Source: JBBRSC01 sp038245795 (GTDB lineage: Bacteria; Actinomycetota; Acidimicrobiia; Acidimicrobiales; Microtrichaceae). Taken from it: a DNA stretch of 10,030 bases. This document shows, piece by piece, positions 1 through 5,766 of the stretch (its first letter is position 1; the number at the start of each line of letters is the position of its first letter). The translations under genes and the position numbers were made by a program. The DNA is taken from NCBI GenBank assembly GCA_038245795.1, contig JBBRSC010000112.1, positions 1-10,030 on the forward strand, read 5' to 3'. The notes below the pieces were generated by a model, which was given only the letters and a program-made list of their open reading frames with translations, was not told where the DNA came from and ran no database searches.

Positions 1-33
1 CTGCGAACGGCGCTCGAGGGCGTTGCTGCCTGA
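1..33 (+). CDS. C-terminal tail of an upstream gene (partial)
   Basis: The first reading frame is open from the window edge and gives LRTALEGVAA before a TGA at 31-33. Too little is present to name a family. The support is positional: the stop lies 21 bases before the long palindrome at 55-107, as expected for a gene end next to a terminator shared with the converging RDD remnant. The minus-strand frames here are also open and have high third-position GC, so the assignment is weak. Confidence 0.3.
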   Translation: MRTALEGVAA

Positions 34-54
34 GTGCGCCGTCCACGCCGATTT

Positions 55-107
55 CCGAACTGTGAACGCTGAACCACCCCCGGGGTGGCTCAGCGTTCAC
101 AGTTCGG
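55..107. terminator. Long near-perfect palindrome, probable bidirectional terminator
   Basis: Arms 55-80 and 82-107 are reverse complements over 26 bases around a single central base at 81. There is one mismatch (A73 against C89), which becomes a G-U pair in a minus-strand transcript. Neither side has a T-tract, so it is not a textbook intrinsic terminator, though long stems without a U-run are common at gene ends in high-GC actinobacteria. It sits between a plus-strand gene end (33) and a minus-strand gene end whose TGA (90-92) lies inside the right arm. This suits termination from both directions. A dispersed intergenic repeat is the main alternative. Confidence 0.6.
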
Positions 108-321
108 GGCCTCGTGTCGGGCCGCCAGCTGCGCGGCGCGGGCATCCCAGCTGTAGACGACAGCGGTTCCGGCGAGCCGGTCGTGCAGTGCCCATCGATC
201 TGATCGCCAGAGGATCCCGACGAACCCGAGGCCGAACGTGATGAGGCCGAGGGGCTACCCACGAGCCGGCTAGGTAGTTGAACGACCCTGGGATCACGGG
301 CGGGCGCTCGGTACCCATCAT
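90..321 (-). pseudogene. Remnant of an RDD-family membrane protein, C-terminal end only, frameshifted
   Basis: RDD proteins are small multi-pass membrane proteins. Their last segment usually reads as a glycine/aromatic-rich helix followed by an LHDRLAGT-type signature. Here the frame ending at TGA 90-92 gives PLGLITFGLGFVGILW, then RWALHDRLAGTAVVY and a charged tail ending NCER, a clear match to that segment. This frame is closed upstream by a TAG at 255-257 and has no ATG, GTG or TTG start. A second frame, from the ATG at 319-321 (MMGTERPPVIPGSFNYLAGSW), reads naturally into it if one G next to the TAG is removed. The expected earlier transmembrane helices are absent: the response regulator stop lies only 42 bases upstream. 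It therefore appears both truncated and frame-broken. A single-base sequencing error would explain the frame break but not the missing N-terminus. Confidence 0.6.
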
Positions 322-363
322 TCAACGACGCCAGGGTCACGGGGATGACCTCGGCTCGACTCG

Positions 364-1056
364 TCAGTGAGGCAGCCCGACCTCAGGGTCGAGATCGATG
401 AGTCCCTCGGACAAGGCGAGCCTGGTGAGGTCAGGTCGCCTCCGCAATCCCGTCTTGGTCCGGATGCGGTCGAGGTGTGAGTGCACCGTACTCAGGGAGA
501 TGTGCAGGTGCTCGGCAATGTCCACATCGCGCTCCCCCGATGCGAGCAGTGACAGCACGTCCTTCTCTCGGGCGGTCAAGACGATGCTGCCGTTCGTTGA
601 ATCGGCGCGGGACTCAGTGATGATGAACGAGGCGAGCACGGGCGATACGTAGGTTCCGCCGGCCGCGACGGTTGCGACCGCATCGAGAATCTCCGCAGGG
701 GCCGCGCTCTTGGTGAGGTAGCCCGCGGCACCTGCCGCCATCGCATCGATGACCTGTTGGCGCTCGCCCATGGCCGAGACGACCAGCACAGTGGCCCCGC
801 GATTGCGCAGGTGGGCGACCGCCTCGGCGCCGGAGAGGCCGGGGAGTCCCAGATCCAGTATCACTACGTCGATCGGAAGATTGAGGGACAGTTCCTCCAC
901 CGACGCCTCGGCGGTCACGAGCCGAAACGAGCTGGACTCCGTCACAGCCTGGGCGAGACCCTGGCGAAATACGGGATGGTCATCGACCACCGCAACGCTG
1001 GTGACCGCGGCGCCCGTCACTGGGCTCGTAACTGGGCCCGTCATGGCGTCAATCAT
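364..1056 (-). CDS. NarL/FixJ-family two-component response regulator
   Basis: DNA-binding response regulator of 230 residues, the usual family length. The receiver domain spans about residues 19-135: acidic pair D25/D26 in VAVVDDHPVF, phosphoacceptor D68 in VVILDLGLPG, switch residue S94 and conserved K116 in GYLTKSA. A LuxR-type helix-turn-helix covers about 158-215, with LTAREKDVLSLLASG and the recognition helix region ISLSTVHSHLDRIRTKTGL. The ATG at 1054-1056 was chosen because it overlaps the kinase stop as ATGA and has GGGAG about seven bases upstream; an open extension to 1116 and an internal ATG at 1042-1044 fit less well. It is the last gene of the operon and the presumed phosphorylation partner of the kinase just upstream. 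Its DNA target is unknown; the repeated element at 3491 and 3760 is a candidate. Confidence 0.95.
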   Translation of the reverse strand: MIDAMTGPVTSPVTGAAVTSVAVVDDHPVFRQGLAQAVTESSSFRLVTAEASVEELSLNLPIDVVILDLGLPGLSGAEAVAHLRNRGATVLVVSAMGERQQVIDAMAAGAAGYLTKSAAPAEILDAVATVAAGGTYVSPVLASFIITESRADSTNGSIVLTAREKDVLSLLASGERDVDIAEHLHISLSTVHSHLDRIRTKTGLRRRPDLTRLALSEGLIDLDPEVGLPH

Positions 1057-2192
1057 CGCGGCACTCCCATTGAAATCTCGACGCCGGTCCCCGGGCTCGA
1101 CGTGATCATGGACCATCCACCGACATCGGCGAGTCGCCCGACGATGGAGTGCGCAAGTCCGAATTCCCGACGAGTGGTGCCGGGAGCGAAGCCCACACCG
1201 TCGTCGCGGACGTCGATCCGCAACGTGGTCGGAGTAGCCAAAACGCTGAGATGGGCACGGTCGCCCCCTGCGTGCTTCTGCACGTTGGTGAGCGCCTCAC
1301 GGGGGGCTGAGACCAATGCGTCGACGGACTCGGCACGCGTCGTGAGGTCGTCGAGGTCGGTGGTGACCTCGATCTCCAGGCCACGAACTGCAAATTCGGC
1401 GACGAGGTCGGACAGGGACCCGGCCACATCGACCGGCACCTCCGTGTCCGACCGGAGGAGGAGCCGCGAGAGTCGGTCCAGGTCGAGATCGATCCGTCGA
1501 GCGATCACCTCGCGGTCCACGTTCCAGCCACCTCCGATGAGTTCCAGCGTCTGCAGCACAGAATCGTGGACGAGGCGGTGCTGGCGCCGCCACTCCTGCT
1601 CCCGGGCGGATTCGGCGGCCCCGGCTCGACCGTGCTCGTTGGCGTCGTCGATGACTTCGGCCTGTTGTCGGAGCCCCTGAACGATCGCGTTGGCGATGAG
1701 ACCCTGCATCACGAGCAGCGCGTCGACGAGCACGCCGCCGATGTTGCCGACCCGCTCGCGCCTCATTCCGAACACCGTTGCGGCGGCGAGGGCCACCAGG
1801 CCCGGCAACGCTTCGGACGGGACGGTGAAACCCGAGGAGTGCAGCAGCGCGGCGTTGCCCACGTAGTCGCTGCTCGGGCGGGGGCCCGACAGTGGCGACG
1901 ACGGCCCGGCGGCAAAACGGTCGATCACGATCAGGGCGATGGCGGCCGGCACCTCCGTCATCGACGAGGTGCGGTCACGACCTCCCTCGCCAAGTTGACG
2001 CGACGCCACCCAGGCGCCGTGCCCGACCAGCGCCGCGACGGCCGTCCAGGCGACGCGTGGTCGTCGGTAGGTCGGCGACAGGATGGCGAGATCGGCGACC
2101 GCCAGTGTTGTCCCGGCGAGCCGTGCAGCGGTCTGGAATCGGCCGAGGGCGCGCTCGAAACGTGCCGAGGCGGTTGGCTCGACGTCGATCAC
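1053..2192 (-). CDS. Membrane sensor histidine kinase (HisKA_3/DesK-NarX type)
   Basis: Predicted 379-residue sensor kinase. The N-terminal half (about 22-172) has several hydrophobic stretches, with a YRRP motif at 42-45 after the first; no periplasmic sensor domain is evident. A short coiled linker (about 175-205) leads to the dimerisation helix RLVHDSVLQTL, with phosphoacceptor H209 followed by D210 as in HisKA_3. The ATPase domain keeps the N-box (REALTNVQKHA, N303), G1 box (DDGVGF, 331-335), FGL (344-346) and a GTG (368-370), so it should be catalytically active. The GTG start at 2190-2192 overlaps the upstream stop (GTGA); the open frame continues to 2408, but that stretch lies inside the previous gene and does not read like a kinase N-terminus. 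The stop overlaps the regulator ATG, implying translational coupling. The overall plan resembles actinobacterial MacS/DUF5931-like kinases, by recollection of the family rather than a search. Confidence 0.94.
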   Translation of the reverse strand: MIDVEPTASARFERALGRFQTAARLAGTTLAVADLAILSPTYRRPRVAWTAVAALVGHGAWVASRQLGEGGRDRTSSMTEVPAAIALIVIDRFAAGPSSPLSGPRPSSDYVGNAALLHSSGFTVPSEALPGLVALAAATVFGMRRERVGNIGGVLVDALLVMQGLIANAIVQGLRQQAEVIDDANEHGRAGAAESAREQEWRRQHRLVHDSVLQTLELIGGGWNVDREVIARRIDLDLDRLSRLLLRSDTEVPVDVAGSLSDLVAEFAVRGLEIEVTTDLDDLTTRAESVDALVSAPREALTNVQKHAGGDRAHLSVLATPTTLRIDVRDDGVGFAPGTTRREFGLAHSIVGRLADVGGWSMITSSPGTGVEISMGVPR

Positions 2193-3367
2193 CTGACGGC
2201 CACTTCGATCCGGATTCCTCGCCCGGTCGGAACGCTGACGTGCACGGTCTCGACCCTGCCCGCCAACAGCGCGGCAAGCGACGCAGTGGCCTCGACGGCA
2301 TCGGGCGTGCTGGAGATGTGCTGTTGGCGCAGCGTGAGATCGATTCGTCCGGTGTCTCCCACCACTCGCAGTACGCACCGGGGTGGACTGCCCCGCCCCG
2401 CCAGCCATGCGATTGCGGTCTCGGCAGCGTGCACTGCGTCGTCCACCAGGCGGGGGTCCGGTTCAGCCAACATGTCGGGGACCAGTTCGACTCGGCCGTC
2501 GGCGAGGGCGACACGCTCAGCCATCCGGGCCAGCGCGGTCAGGAGTTCATCCGCCCGACCCCCCGCTCTGACTGCGTGGCGAAGTCTCGCCGCTTCGGCG
2601 GCGGCGATACGACGAGCACCCCCTGGGTCATATCCGAGGAGTGCGCGGGTCGCGGTGAGCGCATCGAAGGCACCGGAGTGCAGTTCCGCAACGGCCTCGG
2701 CCCGGGCGCGTTCGGCAGCAGATTTCGAGGCCTCGGCGAGGGCGGCGTGTTGAGCGGTCAAGATCTCGCGGCCGCTGCTGCGCAGTGTCCGTGACAGCAA
2801 CGCGGCGGTGGCGAAGAACGCGCTGAACTGCACCGCATTGGTTGCGGCGCGGACACCTTCGTGCCGCCCGCTCAGTAGCGTCACGGTGGCGGTGTAGGCC
2901 GCAACCGGCGCCGAGGTGATGGCTGCACCCATCGCGAGTCTGGGCGAGCGGAACGCGTTTGCGCCCGACGTCCAGAGCATCGCGTGGAATGCCCAATCCA
3001 CCAATCCGCCGTACTGGTCAGCCGGGTCCACTGAGGCACCGATGGCGACGAGCGCGGCAGTGCCGGTCAGCGTGCTGATCGCCGTGCCCACCACATCGTC
3101 GCGGCGGGCACTGCGACGCACCGACCAGAGAGAGTCAGCCAGAGACGCCATCACGGCCAGCTCAGCCAGGTGGGGCCGTCGATAGTGTCGTCGCTCAACG
3201 ATCAGCGTGGCGGCGCCGACGAGCACCCACGAAGTGCGGAGCAACGCGATCCAACGAATGAGGCGCGTTTCGAGCCCATCGGCAGGCGTGGTGCCATCGG
3301 AGGGAGCGGTGTTCGCTCGGGGCGGTTCGGTTGGCGCGGCGTCCGCTCGATGCTCTCCCCGATCCAT
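2189..3367 (-). CDS. Histidine-kinase-like membrane protein with degenerate ATPase domain (probable pseudokinase)
   Basis: 392 residues and the first gene of the signalling operon. The N-terminus (1-32) is charged and disordered; about five or six hydrophobic segments follow (roughly 36-57, 66-84, 92-110, 121-138, 145-165, 176-192). A helical linker (200-228) leads to AVAELHSGAFDALTATRALL, which aligns with a HisKA_3 helix: the histidine (H230) remains but the following acidic residue is serine. In the C-terminal part the N-box asparagine is missing (AVHAAETAIAWLAG), and RIDLTLRQQ stands where a kinase has DxGxG. Only a final TGRGIRIEV recalls the last glycine motif. ATP binding is therefore unlikely. 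YRRP at 62-65 and the general layout match the next gene, suggesting diverged tandem paralogues. The ATG at 3365-3367 has GGGAAGG about 11 bases upstream. The best guess is a signal-sensing or regulatory partner that dimerises with the active kinase; a very diverged working kinase is possible. Confidence 0.82.
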   Translation of the reverse strand: MDRGEHRADAAPTEPPRANTAPSDGTTPADGLETRLIRWIALLRTSWVLVGAATLIVERRHYRRPHLAELAVMASLADSLWSVRRSARRDDVVGTAISTLTGTAALVAIGASVDPADQYGGLVDWAFHAMLWTSGANAFRSPRLAMGAAITSAPVAAYTATVTLLSGRHEGVRAATNAVQFSAFFATAALLSRTLRSSGREILTAQHAALAEASKSAAERARAEAVAELHSGAFDALTATRALLGYDPGGARRIAAAEAARLRHAVRAGGRADELLTALARMAERVALADGRVELVPDMLAEPDPRLVDDAVHAAETAIAWLAGRGSPPRCVLRVVGDTGRIDLTLRQQHISSTPDAVEATASLAALLAGRVETVHVSVPTGRGIRIEVAVR

Positions 3368-3490
3368 GTCGGACTGTACCTTCCCACGAGTGCGAAACGC
3401 CCGAAACCAACCAACCGGAGAGGGTCTCCCGCAGGAAGCCCTCCCCGATCACTTGCGGGGCGCACAAGTTGTTGGTGTCACCAGTCTCCT

Positions 3491-3530
3491 CGGAACAGCG
3501 TTCAGCACCTAGGGGCAGAAATACCCCTTT
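3491..3530 (-). repeat. 40-bp upstream element, copy 1 (candidate regulator operator/promoter)
   Basis: Matches the element at 3760-3799 at 35 of 40 positions by direct comparison. It contains AGGGG (3511-3515) and CCCCT (3524-3528) separated by eight bases, an interrupted inverted repeat of the kind bound by dimeric regulators. It lies 123 bases upstream of the signalling operon's first start codon, on the side from which that operon is transcribed, and overlaps the last codons of the small ORF at 3502-3684. Binding by the NarL-type regulator, giving autoregulation, is inference. Confidence 0.6.
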
Positions 3531-3684
3531 CGGGTGAACGACGTTTGAGCCCTGAGGCCGGTGGCGGCTCGACAGATCCACCGGCGATGAGCGCCAGCAG
3601 CGCCAGGAGCTTGCCCACTGTCGTGACGGACGCACGCAATGGCCTCCACCGAGTATCGCCAGCGAACACCGGGATCGACAACAT
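3502..3684 (-). CDS. Small single-pass membrane peptide (60 aa), hypothetical
   Basis: No family recognised. The ATG at 3682-3684 is preceded by GGAGG five bases upstream, the best ribosome binding site in the window. Residues 1-20 are polar with several arginines, followed by one hydrophobic stretch TVGKLLALLALIAGG (about 22-36) and a proline-rich, basic tail. Third-position G/C is high through about codon 34, then drops. The last codons run through the copy-1 element, so the C-terminus may be shaped by that regulatory DNA rather than by protein selection. A copy of the same element (3760-3799) lies 75 bases upstream of the start, suggesting co-regulation with the signalling operon. Possible roles are a small membrane modulator of the sensor pair or a secreted signal; it could also be a chance ORF. 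Confidence 0.42.
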   Translation of the reverse strand: MLSIPVFAGDTRWRPLRASVTTVGKLLALLALIAGGSVEPPPASGLKRRSPERGISAPRC

Positions 3685-3759
3685 CGCTTCCTCCAGGGGG
3701 TCTTCGACTGTCCGAACAGCTTCGGAACAACCGATTTTGGTGAGTGTGGTCAGCCTCGT

Positions 3760-3799
3760 CGGAAACGCGTCCAGCGCCTAGGGGGAGAAATACCCCTTT
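3760..3799 (-). repeat. 40-bp upstream element, copy 2 (candidate regulator operator/promoter)
   Basis: Second copy of the element at 3491-3530. The most conserved stretch is CCTAGGGG, one variable base, then AGAAATACCCCTTT (3777-3799). AGGGG begins at 3780 and CCCCT ends at 3797, with the same spacing as copy 1. It lies 75 bases upstream of the 60-codon ORF start (3684) and about 175 bases before the divergent dioxygenase gene, so it could serve either side. The two copies are in the same orientation, 269 bases apart. Confidence 0.6.
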
Positions 3800-3892
3800 G
3801 CCCCGCACGCTCGGTTCGACTGGTTGTTGACTGGGCGTCTCATGGAGAAGCTTCGGTGCACCGCCTGACCATCCCGCTCACGTTTCGAAGTT

Positions 3893-3908
3893 GATCGAGG
3901 AGTCGATC
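3893..3908. promoter_or_regulatory. Short inverted repeat upstream of the dioxygenase gene
   Basis: GATCGA (3893-3898) and TCGATC (3903-3908) form a perfect 6-base inverted repeat around GGAG, 64 bases before the GTG at 3973. It could be an operator, but such short repeats arise by chance in this composition. The rest of 3800-3972 shows no convincing coding frame; TTGACT at 3827-3832 has no matching -10 box. Confidence 0.2.
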
Positions 3909-3972
3909 CGTTCGCCTGCGGTTCATCGTTACGTGACACGGACGGGAATCTCTGGGTGCTCTACTGGGCCAG

Positions 3973-4758
3973 GTGATTGATCAGTCCCACCTGACAGCGT
4001 TCGGCGACGATGGCTTTGTCGTGCTGCGAGGCATCTTCGATCCTGTGCCCCTCGCCGTGGAGGTGACCCGGGCGCTCGATGATGGTTTCGGCTCCTCGCC
4101 GCGCAACATCGGCAGAGCTGGCAACGAGTTCCGCTACCTCCCGATGATGAGTGAGCGCACCCCGGTCAGCCTGGCGCTCATCGACGAGTTCCCGGAACTC
4201 GCTGCGCGACTCCTCGGCCGACGAGTCCTCCCCGTGCGCGCCAAAGGCACCCGGTACTTCGGCGGCACCGAATGGCACAGCGACAGCGATCTCGACATCG
4301 CGAGTCTCGGGTTCGTTGCGTACCTGGAAGCGCTCGATGCCGACAACGGTGCGCTCCGCGTCATTTCTGGGTCCCATCGACCCGAATCCCTTTCGCCGAC
4401 CCACGCCGCCGTCGCAGGGTTGTGCGCGCTCTCAGGTCAGGCGGTGTCCACCGAACCGGGCGACGTGATTGTGTTCGACGAACACCTCTGGCATTCGAGT
4501 TCCGGGGGCCACGACCGACGCCAATGGCGGATCGACTTCGTCGCCGACCCGACAACCGTCGTGGAGACTGACGCCGTGCGCCGCTACTTCGGCGCGATCT
4601 TCCAGCCCGGCTGGGATGGTGGTTACGACGTAGATCGCTACCCCAGCTACGGCCCAGATTGGCGACAACGGTCCGGATTCTGGAACGCACGGCTGGCCGA
4701 ACTCGGTGCCTACGACGGCGCGGATCAGGAGGAGTCCGCGGTTCGTTCGGCCCGCTGA
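3973..4758 (+). CDS. PhyH-family Fe(II)/2-oxoglutarate-dependent dioxygenase
   Basis: 261 residues, normal for the phytanoyl-CoA dioxygenase (PhyH) superfamily, non-haem iron enzymes that hydroxylate or otherwise oxidise small molecules at the expense of 2-oxoglutarate. The opening LTAFGDDGFVVLRGIF is the usual family N-terminus. The metal triad is visible: H102 and D104 in EWHSDSD, and H174 in DEHLWHSSSGG; R182, R183 or R186 is the likely 2-oxoglutarate ligand. Between them LEALDADNGALRVISGSHR and EPGDVIVF are typical core strands. The frame begins with GTG at 3973; upstream there is only a stop at 3934-3936 and CTG codons, and the ribosome binding site is weak. The substrate cannot be read from sequence: the family covers fatty acyl-CoAs, compatible solutes such as ectoine, and secondary metabolites, and no neighbour points to a pathway. 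It may be transcribed alone or with the following membrane protein, 54 bases downstream. Confidence 0.9.
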   Translation: MIDQSHLTAFGDDGFVVLRGIFDPVPLAVEVTRALDDGFGSSPRNIGRAGNEFRYLPMMSERTPVSLALIDEFPELAARLLGRRVLPVRAKGTRYFGGTEWHSDSDLDIASLGFVAYLEALDADNGALRVISGSHRPESLSPTHAAVAGLCALSGQAVSTEPGDVIVFDEHLWHSSSGGHDRRQWRIDFVADPTTVVETDAVRRYFGAIFQPGWDGGYDVDRYPSYGPDWRQRSGFWNARLAELGAYDGADQEESAVRSAR

Positions 4759-4798
4759 GCGACGACATCCCGTTGCCCGACTGGCCTCTGGGTCTCGC

Positions 4799-4804
4799 TA
4801 ACCT
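4799..4804 (+). promoter_or_regulatory. Candidate -10 box for a leaderless transcript
   Basis: TAACCT fits the actinobacterial TAnnnT pattern and lies eight bases before the ATG at 4813, so transcription would begin at or next to the start codon. No Shine-Dalgarno sequence is seen before that ATG, which agrees with a leaderless mRNA, a common arrangement in actinobacteria. TTGCCC at 4773-4778 is a possible -35, but its 20-base spacing is long. Confidence 0.33.
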
Positions 4805-4812
4805 TCGCCGCC

Positions 4813-5766
4813 ATGACCGCACCGCCCGCCTCGGAGCAGCCCGACGTCACCGAGAAGAAGTCGCTGAAGGCACGCGCCAAGGGGCTGAGCGATCATGGTC
4901 AACGGAAGCTCATCGAGACACGCGCTGCCCGCTCATCGGTCGACACAGCCTGCGCGGTCTACGAGCGTGATCGCGACCGCAACGGCGGGCTGCTGGCGGG
5001 TGCGGTTGCCTTTCGTGCGTTCACGCTGGTGCTTCCGATCTCGCTCGTTCTCGTGACGGTCGCCGGGGTGCTGGTCGCGACAAAGACGGGCGACACCGAC
5101 GCCGCAATCAAAGCACTGGGGGTCACGGGTTCCTTGTTCGAATCCATCAAGGCCGCCGTCAACGAAGCGGGGCGGGCGTGGTGGCTGTCGTTGGCGTCTG
5201 CGGTGTTCGCGTCGATCATCGTGGGGCTTCCAACGCTGCGGACCCTTCGTGCAGCCCATTCAGTCGCGTGGGGCCAACCAATACCGCCCAAGATCAGTGT
5301 CATCAAGGGCGTTCTGGCGCTGCTCGGTATCGGAACGGCGTTGATGCTCACCGGGACGCTGTTGCAGTCCATCCGCGATCGTTCCTCGACATCGATCGTC
5401 GGGATGCTCGTGCTGTCGCTGCTGGTTCATTTCGGGGCCTGGCTGGGCGCAAGCATTCTCCTGCCACACGGCGACGCCCCCTGGACATCGTTGATCCCGG
5501 GAGCGCTGCTGTTCGCCGTCGGTCTCCAGGGACTCGAGATCATTGTTGCCGTCTATCTCACGCCACAGATTCAGAGCTCCAAGGAGCTCTACGGTCCGGT
5601 CGGATTGGCATTGGTGATCATCGGTGGTCTCTACATGTTGGCCCGGCTCATCGTCGCTGCGGCCGAACTGAACGCCACACTCTGGGAGCGTCGTCAGACC
5701 ATCGATTCGGTGCTCTCGGCAGCGGCCGATTCGTCGGTCGAGTCCGAAGCGATCACGCGTTGGTGA
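4813..5766 (+). CDS. YihY/BrkB-family inner membrane protein
   Basis: 317-residue integral membrane protein with a charged cytoplasmic N-terminus (1-55) and about six hydrophobic segments (roughly 60-89, 123-146, 163-185, 194-217, 226-249, 261-284). The first segment, LAGAVAFRAFTLVLPISLVL, has the family pattern in which a small-residue/AF motif leads to a proline-containing helix. The last, ending YGPVGLALVIIGGLYMLARL then AAELNATLWERR, matches the conserved YGP...GAELNA end of YihY/BrkB proteins. BrkB was first linked to serum resistance in Bordetella and annotated as a ribonuclease BN, a role since discounted; a transport-like function is suspected but unproven. The ATG at 4813 follows a possible leaderless promoter. 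The last 24 codons, after the family core, overlap the end of the converging gene by 73 bases. Confidence 0.9.
   Translation: MTAPPASEQPDVTEKKSLKARAKGLSDHGQRKLIETRAARSSVDTACAVYERDRDRNGGLLAGAVAFRAFTLVLPISLVLVTVAGVLVATKTGDTDAAIKALGVTGSLFESIKAAVNEAGRAWWLSLASAVFASIIVGLPTLRTLRAAHSVAWGQPIPPKISVIKGVLALLGIGTALMLTGTLLQSIRDRSSTSIVGMLVLSLLVHFGAWLGASILLPHGDAPWTSLIPGALLFAVGLQGLEIIVAVYLTPQIQSSKELYGPVGLALVIIGGLYMLARLIVAAAELNATLWERRQTIDSVLSAAADSSVESEAITRW

Noticed and set aside
757..1680. Long plus-strand open frame opposite the regulator and kinase genes
   Set aside because: It is antisense to two genes with clear motifs; its product is Arg/Ser-rich low-complexity sequence with no recognisable domain.
1566..2753. 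395-codon plus-strand open frame across the two kinase genes
   Set aside because: Same antisense artefact of GC-rich DNA; no family-like segments.
3417..3447. Possible hairpin GGAGAGGG / CCCTCCCC in the operon leader, and a smaller ACTTG/CAAGT repeat at 3451-3469
   Set aside because: Stems are short with a mismatch or bulge and no T-run; they do not match a riboswitch I recognise and could be chance.
3502..3684. Idea that the small ORF is a Flp-type pilin
   Set aside because: It lacks the G/E processing site and the typical Glu-containing hydrophobic helix of Flp pilins.
3170..3781. 203-codon plus-strand frame spanning the operon start and the repeat region
   Set aside because: It runs through the pseudokinase start, both intergenic halves and copy 1 of the element; composition is not protein-like.
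3509..3808. 99-codon minus-strand frame starting inside repeat copy 2
   Set aside because: Its ends fall in the two repeat copies, so both read KG(V/Y)F-like; that similarity comes from the DNA repeat. The overlapping 60-codon frame has the ribosome binding site.
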